From an uncultured Helicobacteraceae bacterium (lineage in GTDB: Bacteria; Campylobacterota; Campylobacteria; Campylobacterales; UBA6016): 6,542 nt of DNA. Location: contig CALJKN010000223.1 of NCBI GenBank assembly GCA_937973585.1, positions 1 to 6,542 of the forward strand, in the 5' to 3' direction. This document shows, one piece after another, positions 1-5,183 of the stretch (position 1 is the first letter of the stretch; each line of letters begins with the position of its first letter). The notes beneath the pieces were generated by a model. The model made no database searches, was not told the origin of the DNA, and saw nothing but the letters and a program-made list of their open reading frames with translations. A program made the position numbers and the translations under genes.

Positions 1-106
1 TAAATAGCGCATACGCATCTTCTAGGTATGCCATATAGTTAAAAATCGTGTCCTTGCTTAGTAGGTATTTGGTGTTGTTGTCAAAATTTATAATGCGCTG
101 AAAAAC
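1..106 (-). pseudogene. Remnant of an AAA-family ATPase (DUF4143-like part), front missing, runs off the window
   Basis: Read on the minus strand from about 106 down to 2, one frame stays open and contains SKDTIFNYMAYLEDAY followed by A-L-F. This resembles the DUF4143 region of prokaryotic AAA ATPases, where a winged-helix-like segment reads roughly 'S..T...Yl..LEdayllf'. The resemblance is recognised from memory, not from a search. The frame has no ATG, GTG or TTG before the motif. It opens only after a TAA at 116-118, inside the 3' end of the methyltransferase gene, so the N-terminal P-loop part is absent. The rest would lie left of the window. I read this as the 3' remainder of a broken gene cut by the methyltransferase. 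A frameshifted real gene outside the window cannot be excluded. Confidence 0.5.
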
Positions 107-108
107 TA

Positions 109-921
109 CTAAACTTTATTGACAACACTCACGAAACTATCGGCATTAAACTCCAACCTACCGTCATGATGTAAACTATGCAGATGCTCCAAGTACTCTT
201 TTTTAAATTTTGGATGGCTTTCGCCCAGTTGATTTAAAAGCCCCTTATACCCGGTACTATGGAGTAGTTGCCACCACGCATCCGCACTCATTGGAAAGCG
301 TATGTCGATAGAGTGGATTTTGATACGGTGATTTGATGCTAACGAGGCTAGCTCCATTATCTCTTCTTGTGTTTGAAGTTGTTTTTTCTCTAGTCTTTTA
401 GGGACGGAAATATTATAATTTTTTTCTAGCATCTCCAGAAATATCCTAGAGTACGGCTGGAAGGCATTTTCTCTGAAAGTCGAAAATATAAATTTTCCAC
501 CGTCGCCGAGCCTACTACAAACATCACAAAAAACTTTCTCCATCTGAGGATAAAAAAAGAGTCCGTATCCACAAGTAACGATGTCAAACTGCACCTCGTC
601 AAACTCAAGATTTTCGACATCTTGCAGGTAATAGGAGATATTTTTTATGTTTTGTCTATCCGTCTTCTCTCTTGCAATACCTAGCATTTGAGCCGATATG
701 TCCACACCGTAAATTGTCGCTTTTGGGAACTTTTTGGCTAGTTCGATGGCTATACTGCCCGTACCTGTCGATAAGTCCAAAATAGTCGCATTTTCTTTTT
801 CACACTCGACCAACTCCGCCATCTTTTGGGCGGATATTTCAAACTGCCGATTTGTATCGTATTCCCTAGCTACATCGTCAAATGTGTTTTTGATGCCTTC
901 TTTTATCTCTTCATTTTGCAT
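109..921 (-). CDS. Class I SAM-dependent methyltransferase
   Basis: This enzyme probably transfers a methyl group from S-adenosylmethionine to an unknown small molecule; it looks cytosolic, with no signal or membrane segment. From the chosen start (270 aa) the Rossmann core begins near residue 45. Motif I is ILDLSTGTG (about 47-55), the acidic ribose-binding Asp is in YGVDIS (about 71-76), and later segments are 'FDIVTCGYGLFF' and 'LGDGGKFIFSTF'. The lead-in 'IKNTFDDVAREYD' is typical of UbiE-like and type-11 methyltransferases, but the substrate cannot be named. Start choice: AAAAAGGA lies 5 nt before the ATG at 919-921, and the protein then begins at the usual distance from motif I. A longer version from an ATG at 988-990 (293 aa) is possible, because that ATG overlaps the stop of an upstream open frame as ATGA. 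The gene sits between remnants of other genes and has no clear promoter. Confidence 0.87.
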   Translation of the reverse strand: MQNEEIKEGIKNTFDDVAREYDTNRQFEISAQKMAELVECEKENATILDLSTGTGSIAIELAKKFPKATIYGVDISAQMLGIAREKTDRQNIKNISYYLQDVENLEFDEVQFDIVTCGYGLFFYPQMEKVFCDVCSRLGDGGKFIFSTFRENAFQPYSRIFLEMLEKNYNISVPKRLEKKQLQTQEEIMELASLASNHRIKIHSIDIRFPMSADAWWQLLHSTGYKGLLNQLGESHPKFKKEYLEHLHSLHHDGRLEFNADSFVSVVNKV

Positions 922-991
922 AAATGTCCTTTTTAAGTACTTTTTTTCAAATTCTGCCATTTCTGCCTTACAAAAATACTCACTTGTCATA

Positions 992-1113
992 CTACTTCTG
1001 CTTCTTCACGGGGTCTTTTTCGGCAAATATCTTTTTTCGCCCACGTGCCCATCTCGGTGTAGTACGTCAGCGTTGAGTATGTAGACGGGGTCTGGGTGAA
1101 TGGGCGAACCAAA
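992..1113 (-). pseudogene. GC-rich C-terminal fragment of an unrecognised protein
   Basis: Minus-strand reading gives a frame with strong G/C preference at third codon positions, containing PFTQTPSTYSTLTYY and then TEMGTWAKK. At a run of six A (T6 on the plus strand, 1032-1037) the third-position bias moves to another frame, which reads IFAEKDPVKKQK and stops at TAG 992-994. The unshifted frame instead runs to a TGA at 987-989 that overlaps the distal methyltransferase ATG. The stretch 1041-1110 is 41/70 G or C by hand count, well above its surroundings. There is no start codon and no room for one, since relE sequence begins immediately upstream. I read it as the tail of a gene from a more GC-rich genome, possibly with one indel. 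I do not recognise the family. Confidence 0.35.
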
Positions 1114-1376
1114 TTATTTATAGCTTTCTCGTCGATGCAGAACTCTATAAATCACAAGCAGGTCGTTTTCGACCTCAAAAAGGATACGATAATCGCCGAC
1201 ACGAAATCTATATGAGGGCTTAAAATTTGTAAGCCTTTTTTATTTGGAACATCTGGAAAATTGACAAGTTTTTTGATTGACTCAAGAAGCCTCAAAGCGT
1301 CTTGATTGTCTAGCGCTTTTAAATCTTTATGGGCTTTTGTGCGAAACATGACATACAGAGCTATGCCGTCCTCCAT
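1114..1376 (-). pseudogene. RelE/ParE-family toxin gene, frameshifted, no antitoxin visible
   Basis: The first part reads MFRTKAHKDLKALDNQDA...SIKKLVNFPDVPNKKGL, which matches the N-terminal half of RelE-superfamily mRNA-interferase toxins. In the same frame it then becomes meaningless and stops at a TGA. Moving to the -1 frame at about 1225-1232 restores the family's C-terminal half: FKPSYRFRVGDYRILFEVEN, then DLLVIYRVLHRRESYK, stop TAA 1114-1116. Loss of one base near TTAACAAAT (now TTACAAAT) would explain it. Restored length is about 87 aa from the first ATG (1374-1376), or fewer because family members usually start just before the Tyr at residue 8. The site is not a canonical slippery heptamer, so programmed frameshifting is unlikely. 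Upstream there are only about 40 nt before a terminator, with no antitoxin frame. The well-kept second half suggests recent inactivation or a sequencing error. Confidence 0.85.
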
Positions 1377-1415
1377 GCTGGCAAAAGATACGCTAAAGAC
1401 GCTATCGCTGAAACA

Positions 1416-1444
1416 AAAAGGGTTTTAGATCTAAAAACCCTTTT
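1416..1444 (-). terminator. Hairpin terminator after the GNAT gene
   Basis: AAAAGGGTTTT pairs with AAAACCCTTTT around a central AGATCT, with one bulged A (1437 on the plus strand). On the minus strand the stem closes with CCCTTTTTG, only 4 nt past the GNAT stop. That places it as an intrinsic terminator for the 3002->1448 gene group. The plus strand also ends in T-rich DNA, so it might work both ways, but no plus-strand gene feeds it. Confidence 0.75.
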
Positions 1445-1447
1445 CTT

Positions 1448-1960
1448 CTATATCTCTTTTTTTAAGACTACAAGTTTTAGATCGCTACACGGATTCCATA
1501 AATCAGATTCTGGAAAGTCCAGATACGCATCTGTTTTTTCGTAGCCCCTCCTGAGATAAAAATCTATAAGCTCCTCTCGTCCACTCACGACAGACATCAC
1601 AAAACTCTTAAAGCTCCAAATCTTCAAAGACTCCATCTGGGCATACTCCAGTAGCCCTTTCCCTATGCCGCACGACTGGAACTGTTGATCTACGGCGAAT
1701 AACCCTATATAAACATTTTCACCCTGAAGCTTGGTCTGAATCGAGCCGACAAGCTTATCATCGCCATACGCCGCATATATCACCGAGTCCGGATCGTTAA
1801 CAATATATTTGAGCATATCCTCGTCTACCCTCTTTCCGTCAACAATTCCCGCCTCAGTAGTCCATGCGTTTGCCGTTTTTTTGTTACGGTATGCGGTATT
1901 TATGAGTTTTACTGCATCCGATATATCGCCGTTATCGAGTTTTTTAAATACGATTTCCAA
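1448..1960 (-). CDS. GNAT-family N-acetyltransferase
   Basis: This 170-aa protein is predicted to transfer an acetyl group from acetyl-CoA to an amine; the acceptor is unknown. Family marks are visible. Motif A is at 89-103 (AVDQQFQSCGIGKGL), with the pyrophosphate-binding Q-x-x-G-x-G at 95-100. The preceding strand is NVYIGLFAV, and the late FYLRRGYEKT (134-143) is typical of the C-terminal GNAT region. Length is normal for a single-domain GNAT. The start is TTG at 1958-1960: AAGGGA lies about 8 nt upstream and no ATG is available before motif A. It begins 3 nt after the stop of the lipoprotein gene and in the same frame, so it is translationally coupled. Its 3' end carries A7-GAGAT before the TAG, like the two genes upstream, and a hairpin terminator follows. 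Whether it modifies its operon partners is unknown. Confidence 0.88.
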   Translation of the reverse strand: MEIVFKKLDNGDISDAVKLINTAYRNKKTANAWTTEAGIVDGKRVDEDMLKYIVNDPDSVIYAAYGDDKLVGSIQTKLQGENVYIGLFAVDQQFQSCGIGKGLLEYAQMESLKIWSFKSFVMSVVSGREELIDFYLRRGYEKTDAYLDFPESDLWNPCSDLKLVVLKKEI

Positions 1961-1963
1961 ATA

Positions 1964-2188
1964 CTAATCCCTTTTTTTGTAAATATACTCATAGTACCTC
2001 TTTGGGTCGTCGGTGCTTAGCTCTATCTGCGCTCCGTTTTTGTCTCTGCAAATTGCCCTGGAAACACTCAGACCGTTGGCACAGTCAGAATTTCCCACTA
2101 ACGGCATTTGCGACATTCTGGCTCCATCCTTTGCACTACATCCGGCCAAAACTGCTAAAGCCATAACCGTAAAAATAAAATCTCTCAT
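1964..2188 (-). CDS. Small lipoprotein of unknown function
   Basis: This 74-aa precursor has an N-terminal signal (residues 2-16) ending in the lipobox L-A-G-C, with Cys17 as the lipidation site. The mature part is about 58 residues and should be membrane-anchored and exposed to the periplasm or outer surface. It has two further cysteines (36 and 47) that could form a disulfide, and a basic end, YYEYIYKKRD. I recognise no domain. The ATG starts 1 nt after the stop of the 270-aa gene, and GNAT follows after 3 nt, so all three are surely cotranscribed. Its SD, AAAAAAAGAGATTAGG, is formed from the previous gene's last codons. Odd point: the protein ends KKRD, as does its upstream neighbour, because both genes end in nearly the same 15-nt sequence. 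Confidence 0.8.
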   Translation of the reverse strand: MRDFIFTVMALAVLAGCSAKDGARMSQMPLVGNSDCANGLSVSRAICRDKNGAQIELSTDDPKRYYEYIYKKRD

Positions 2189-2189
2189 C

Positions 2190-3002
2190 CTAATCTCTTT
2201 TTTTAGCAGCCTTTTCGTTTAGGCGCTCCTCTTCTATTAGTTTCTTGATTAGTTTTATGATCGGATCTTCCTCTTCCGGTTTATCCTTTTTTTTGTATTT
2301 TTCCGTTATATACAAAATTTCCGATGTCATCATATCCCTCATCCACTCACCTGAAACTTTCTCATCCGGACTAACATTTTTTAGATACTCCATATGGGCT
2401 TCCAGCTGTTTTGCATAGTTGCCGCCAAACGGATCGACAAATGTCTTTTCCATGCTAGTGGGTCCGCTATATAGCCCCATCGCCAACCCCTGTTGCTGCC
2501 CCATTATCGAATCAGCCATATCCCTCTCGTCTTTACTAAAAAGTCCGGTTTTATCACTTTTGACGATATAAAGGGCACGCCTATCGAGTTTTTGAAACAA
2601 CTCATACCAGTCTCTCCCCTCAAACGAGTTTTCATTAAAAACCTTATTGTTTTTTTGGAAATTTTTGTACTGGGCATCCAGCTCCTCTCTTGCATCGGCT
2701 GCAACCTCCTCACTGCTTTTTCCGCCGGAAAAAGGTTCAGATGACGGGTTTGTTGCCCCTATGGCTAGATTATTCGCCGGAGTATTGGAGCTTGTCGGAA
2801 AATACTTTGCATACGGATGTGTATACTCGATAGTTTTTGACATCTCGACCGCCGTAGCCGATATATCAACGGTATCCAACGTTGAAAATTTTGATGTCGA
2901 TTCGCTTTTTTTGCCTTCTACCGTCGTACTCAGACTCCCGAAGTAGGCGGTCAACCCTTTTTCATTTGCCGCTAAAGATGTATTTTTTATAGAGACATTC
3001 AC
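2190..3002 (-). CDS. Unrecognised 270-aa protein with an EF-hand-like segment
   Basis: I do not recognise this family with confidence. There is no signal peptide or membrane helix. Residues 1-100 are Ser/Thr/Asn-rich, probably disordered, and include TLDTVDISATAVEMS. Proteins of the epsilonproteobacterial flagellar system often have 'DtVdiS'-type segments, so flagellar secretion or association is a guess. Residues 125-235 look folded. Within them 148-159 (KSDKTGLFSKDE) matches an EF-hand loop at positions 3, 5, 6, 8 and 12 but has Lys at position 1, so calcium binding is doubtful. MGQQQGLAMGLYSGPTS follows. The tail (235-270) is highly charged and helical, with many Lys and Glu. The start is GTG at 3000-3002, with AAGG 6 nt upstream; an ATG 4 nt further in is out of frame. 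It is the first of three tightly joined genes (lipoprotein, GNAT). Confidence 0.75.
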   Translation of the reverse strand: MNVSIKNTSLAANEKGLTAYFGSLSTTVEGKKSESTSKFSTLDTVDISATAVEMSKTIEYTHPYAKYFPTSSNTPANNLAIGATNPSSEPFSGGKSSEEVAADAREELDAQYKNFQKNNKVFNENSFEGRDWYELFQKLDRRALYIVKSDKTGLFSKDERDMADSIMGQQQGLAMGLYSGPTSMEKTFVDPFGGNYAKQLEAHMEYLKNVSPDEKVSGEWMRDMMTSEILYITEKYKKKDKPEEEDPIIKLIKKLIEEERLNEKAAKKRD

Positions 3003-3035
3003 GCTAAACCTTTTTTATGGATATTAAAGAATAAT

Positions 3036-3053
3036 GCTAATCAAAAGATTAAC
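3036..3053. repeat. Short inverted repeat in the 89-nt intergenic gap
   Basis: GCTAATC and GATTAAC flank a loop of AAAA: seven pairs, one of them G-U. It lies between the protease stop and the GTG start of the 270-aa gene. The following sequence is not a good T-run, so it is a weak terminator at best; it could be an operator. A poor promoter-like pair (TTGTCT, 18 nt, GTTAAT on the minus strand) lies nearby. Nothing else is visible in the gap. Confidence 0.25.
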
Positions 3054-3091
3054 CGCTATTTCCACGATATAAGACAAATCATTTTAAATAA

Positions 3092-3937
3092 TTAGGTGTT
3101 TTGCCTATTTGATTCTTTACTTAAATTGCTATTTTTGACCGACTCTATCCATTCGCTCCAAAGCTGTTGCACGCTTTTTCCGTAGGAGTTGACTATTGAC
3201 TTGTATATGTTTTTGTTTTCTTTGAGACTTCTCAGGGTCATTTTAAAGGCCGCCCCGTCACGCTCTTTTAAAAACTTTACGAACATCTCGGACTGGCGAT
3301 AGTACATACTCCACGATATGCCGTATTTCTTTGATAGGTCACCGCCGAAAAACACCCTGCAACTACTTGCATCGATTGGCTCAAATACTTTGCCCGCTTT
3401 GATTGATTTTGTCGCCTCTTCCACGCTTGTCATCTCGGCTCCACCGCCGCTTGAGGTGAGTACCGCCAAGCCCTCCTCCCACCATCTAGGCATGCAGCCA
3501 ACGCCGTTTTCAAACCAGATAGCATGCGATAACTCATGTGTCAAAATTGACTCCACCCTGTTTTCGGCTATTATCTTCCGTCCGTTTAGGATAATGTCGC
3601 CGCTGTAGTGCGTCTCCGCTCCCGCCCCTGTTACTATCGCATATTTGTCGTAACACTCTTTTGTTACACACAAAAATACCGCATGCTCCTTGCGAAACTC
3701 AAAACCGTGCGTTAGCTCAATCTGTTTCTTATCTTTTTCGTATATTTTTGCGACGTTCTCGGCAAAATCGCTCCCGTTTTTTTCAAAATATATATTTTTT
3801 ATCTCTTTGTGTTGCAAAAAATCATCTTTAGGCAATCCGCCAAAAACATAATACAGCTTTTGAGGGGTAAATGCACACCCTGAAAACATCACGGCAGACA
3901 ATAGCAGAATCAATGCGCCGGTTAAAAACCTCCGCAT
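3092..3937 (-). CDS. Lipoprotein with a gluzincin zinc-metallopeptidase motif
   Basis: This 281-aa precursor has a basic start (MRR), a hydrophobic stretch and a lipobox F-S-G-C with Cys21 as the lipid anchor, so it should act in the periplasm on a membrane. The zinc site is clear: HELSH at 134-138 (His134, catalytic Glu135, His138), then RWWEEGLAV, where Glu155 just before Gly156 is the expected third ligand. This HExxH...EGLA layout belongs to MA-clan gluzincin-like peptidases. The substrate is unknown. The N-terminal 40-110 region may be a prodomain or pro-like module with cysteines 90 and 95. The C-terminal part contains a helical repeat-like end, QLWSEWIESVK, often seen after this catalytic core. 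The start ATG lies 1 nt after the DUF2141 stop and has no good SD of its own, which implies coupling by reinitiation. Function is inferred from motif only. Confidence 0.85.
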   Translation of the reverse strand: MRRFLTGALILLLSAVMFSGCAFTPQKLYYVFGGLPKDDFLQHKEIKNIYFEKNGSDFAENVAKIYEKDKKQIELTHGFEFRKEHAVFLCVTKECYDKYAIVTGAGAETHYSGDIILNGRKIIAENRVESILTHELSHAIWFENGVGCMPRWWEEGLAVLTSSGGGAEMTSVEEATKSIKAGKVFEPIDASSCRVFFGGDLSKKYGISWSMYYRQSEMFVKFLKERDGAAFKMTLRSLKENKNIYKSIVNSYGKSVQQLWSEWIESVKNSNLSKESNRQNT

Positions 3938-3938
3938 T

Positions 3939-4349
3939 TTAGTAGCCCATCTTTAAAGCGATTTTTGTATCACCATTAACGACAAATTTTGATTTTTCAA
4001 AATCAGGTCTTTTGGCTCCGCCGCTGAGAGCATATCCCTCTGTCGGCATACCAAATATATTTTTGTCCAAAAGCTCATTTCCGTTTTCGTCATGTATCGC
4101 CGCAACTGCATATACACCGTTTGGTAGCACAAACTCAAATTTTTCGCTCTCAAACGCCGCTTTGCGCTTTGCTACGACTACGGCGGTTGATTTTTTGCAC
4201 GGAAAAAGGGTTTTTTGATCACAAACAACCATTGCAACCGCTCCACCCCTTTGCGGTTTTATCTCGCCGACATCGACCTCCAATGTTGCGCAAAAAAGCG
4301 ACGTGCAAAGCAGAATAGAACAATACAAAACAGTTTTTTTGCGGTTCAA
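3939..4349 (-). CDS. DUF2141-family exported protein
   Basis: This 136-aa precursor starts MNRKK and has a hydrophobic core to about residue 20, a standard Sec signal with likely cleavage after LFCA. The mature domain matches DUF2141 as I know it: L-E-V-D-V-G near the start, then LPNGVYAVAAIHDENGNE (75-92), LLDKNIFGMPTEGYALSG, and the ending 'F.V.GDTKIALKMGY'. The acidic HDENGNELLD stretch (86-95) looks like a metal loop, and Cys43/Cys51 may form a disulfide. DUF2141 has no assigned biochemical role that I can state. Start choice: TTG at 4347-4349 has GGAG 7 nt upstream and gives a proper signal peptide. The longer TTG at 4368-4370 has no SD and would add an unlikely FDWSVA lead. It is the first gene of a pair with the lipoprotein peptidase, 1 nt apart, suggesting a joint envelope role. 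Confidence 0.85.
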   Translation of the reverse strand: MNRKKTVLYCSILLCTSLFCATLEVDVGEIKPQRGGAVAMVVCDQKTLFPCKKSTAVVVAKRKAAFESEKFEFVLPNGVYAVAAIHDENGNELLDKNIFGMPTEGYALSGGAKRPDFEKSKFVVNGDTKIALKMGY

Positions 4350-4387
4350 AGCAACGCTCCAATCAAACAATTTTTTACTTTTGTCTG

Positions 4388-4416
4388 ATTATCCCAAAAA
4401 GTACTTTAAAAAACAA
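4388..4416 (-). promoter_or_regulatory. Candidate promoter for the DUF2141-peptidase genes
   Basis: The minus strand shows TTGTTT, a 17-nt spacer, then GATAAT (5/6 to the -10 consensus) preceded by TTTTTGG. Transcription would begin near 4381, giving a leader of about 30 nt. The whole -35 and spacer overlap the terminator hairpin of the preceding gene. The match is moderate and rests on sequence alone. Confidence 0.35.
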
Positions 4417-4426
4417 AGTACTTTTT
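4396..4426 (-). terminator. Hairpin terminator after the flavin-reductase gene
   Basis: AAAAAGTACTTT and AAAGTACTTTTT form a perfect 12-bp stem with a 7-nt loop, 8 nt past the stop of the flavin-reductase gene. The minus-strand copy ends in TTTTT and then GGG. The plus strand also shows a T-rich tail, so bidirectional action is possible. The stem is rather A/T-rich for a strong terminator. Confidence 0.65.
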
Positions 4427-4434
4427 GTATTTTT

Positions 4435-5007
4435 CTATTTTACCCTATTGCAACCGACCAAAAATTCCATCCCTACCCTGCCGATATTTTCAAGATTTAT
4501 GCGCCCTTTTGCATCCAGTACATCATCGCTCACAAATACGTGCTTTACCTCAAGAATCAAAGGCTCATATCTATTGTTTAGCTCTACGGTTTTTACGAAT
4601 TTACAAAACAAAGCGGCTTTTGCCTCTTCCACCATCGGCGGGAAATCCGGCAAAACTATTTTTGTATTTATCCCAAATCTTTCACATTCGCTCACCTCTT
4701 TTGGGAGCTCCTCGCTTGTGTCTATGAGCTGTTTTAGGAGTTCGTCGTGGGCTAGATTTATCGTGCATACCCCGTGCTTTAGGATATTCGCAAAAGTATC
4801 CTTTGGCTCACCAGAATCCTCTTTTTTGGCGATAGAGACTACAACCAGAGGCGGCTCGGAACTTAGCGGGGCAAAGTAGCTAAAAGGGGCTAGATTTACG
4901 GTATCGCCGTCTTGCGTAGTTATCCACGCTATCGGTCTTGGGAAAATCGTATTGCTCATTATTTTGTATTTTTTTGTCTCATCCATCGATTCAAAATCAA
5001 AAATCAT
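4435..5007 (-). CDS. Flavin-reductase-family FMN-binding protein
   Basis: This 190-aa cytosolic protein belongs to the flavin reductase-like (DIM6/NTAB) FMN-binding fold. Members use NAD(P)H to reduce flavin or carry FMN for other redox steps; the exact reaction here is unknown. Visible family marks are IFPRPIAWITT (21-31), NLAPFSYFAPLSSEPP (38-53), VVVSIAKK, then KDTFANI (69-75) and the mid-domain TINLA. The end LENIGRVGMEFLV is also typical. Length is usual for the family. Start choice: the ATG at 5005-5007 has GGAG 7 nt upstream. A longer open frame to 5073 begins at an internal TTG and adds a poor basic lead, so it was rejected. The gene is divergent from a membrane protein and FAD monooxygenase, which hints at shared control, and it is followed by a hairpin terminator. 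Confidence 0.9.
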   Translation of the reverse strand: MIFDFESMDETKKYKIMSNTIFPRPIAWITTQDGDTVNLAPFSYFAPLSSEPPLVVVSIAKKEDSGEPKDTFANILKHGVCTINLAHDELLKQLIDTSEELPKEVSECERFGINTKIVLPDFPPMVEEAKAALFCKFVKTVELNNRYEPLILEVKHVFVSDDVLDAKGRINLENIGRVGMEFLVGCNRVK

Positions 5008-5080
5008 ATTTTTTCTCCGTTGAAAATTTGCGAAAGCATCAAAAAACAGCCGAAGCGGCACCAAGCGCCGCAAACATCAT
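5004..5080 (-). CDS. Tiny leader ORF(s) before the flavin-reductase gene, possibly one frameshifted small membrane protein
   Basis: GGAGG at 5084-5088, the strongest SD in the window, precedes ATGATG (5075-5080). The frame encodes MMFAALGAASAVF and stops at TGA 5039-5041. A second ATG overlaps that stop (TGATG) and encodes MLSQIFNGEKI, whose TGA overlaps the reductase ATG as ATGA. One extra T in the T6 run (A6 on plus, 5041-5046) would join them into a 25-aa peptide with one hydrophobic helix. So this is either two coupled leader peptides or one small membrane protein with a homopolymer indel (error or phase variation). Promoter position and stop-start overlaps favour real translation. No family is recognised. 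Confidence 0.4.
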
Positions 5081-5097
5081 ATACCTCCAAAAATTTT

Positions 5098-5125
5098 ATT
5101 TTACACTAAAAATAACTTCTGTTAA
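5098..5125 (-). promoter_or_regulatory. Sigma-70-type promoter, leftward (leader ORF and flavin reductase)
   Basis: The minus strand reads TTAACA (5/6 to TTGACA; plus 5120-5125), 16 nt, then TAAAAT (5/6 to TATAAT; plus 5098-5103). Transcription would start near 5091, only a few bases ahead of the GGAGG site at 5084-5088. This is the best promoter match I see in the window. The -10 lies within one arm of a 12-bp inverted repeat. Confidence 0.55.
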
Positions 5126-5159
5126 TTTTAGAATATTTATTCTATTATTTTAGTGTAAA
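5100..5159. promoter_or_regulatory. Widely spaced 12-bp inverted repeat in the divergent control region
   Basis: TTTACACTAAAA (5100-5111) and its exact reverse complement TTTTAGTGTAAA (5148-5159) are 36 bp apart. One arm overlaps the leftward -10; the other lies just upstream of the rightward gene's SD. This layout suits a regulator that binds two half-sites and controls both directions. No regulator gene lies in the window. Confidence 0.5.
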
Positions 5160-5166
5160 TATTCTA
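5129..5166. promoter_or_regulatory. Palindrome TAGAATATTTATTCTA plus a third half-site
   Basis: TAGAATA and TATTCTA (5129-5135, 5138-5144) form a perfect 7-2-7 palindrome at the centre of the wider repeat. TATTCTA recurs at 5160-5166, exactly 22 bp on (about two helical turns). This looks like an operator with an auxiliary half-site. It faintly resembles the A/T-rich boxes of Fur/PerR-type regulators but is not a standard match. Confidence 0.5.
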
Positions 5167-5183
5167 ATTAGGGGGCTTTGTTT

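Noticed and set aside
734..1084. Plus-strand open frame of 116 codons
   Set aside because: Antisense shadow of the methyltransferase, whose own frame carries clear motifs.
1221..1235. Programmed -1 frameshift in relE
   Set aside because: The bases AAATTTTA are in the wrong phase for a canonical X-XXY-YYZ heptamer and no downstream stem stands out; a simple lost base fits better.
1380..1424. Antitoxin remnant upstream of relE
   Set aside because: All three minus frames were read; none shows RelB-, Phd- or HTH-like sequence, only a short imperfect TAGCGT-CTTT tandem repeat.
1329..1544. Plus-strand open frame of 71 codons
   Set aside because: It runs antisense to relE, through the terminator hairpin and into GNAT; no SD and no family signal.
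4350..4370. Longer DUF2141 start at TTG 4368-4370
   Set aside because: No SD, and it puts an acidic/aromatic lead before the signal peptide; TTG 4347-4349 has GGAG and gives a normal MNRKK start.
4448..4879. Plus-strand open frame of 143 codons
   Set aside because: Antisense shadow of the flavin-reductase gene with low-complexity Ser/Phe content.
5008..5073. N-terminal extension of the flavin reductase
   Set aside because: It needs an internal TTG without a good SD, while the ATG at 5007 has GGAG 7 nt upstream and matches the usual family start.
5129..5144. Fur box
   Set aside because: The palindrome is A/T-rich but lacks the GATAAT-type repeats; called only as an unassigned operator-like site.
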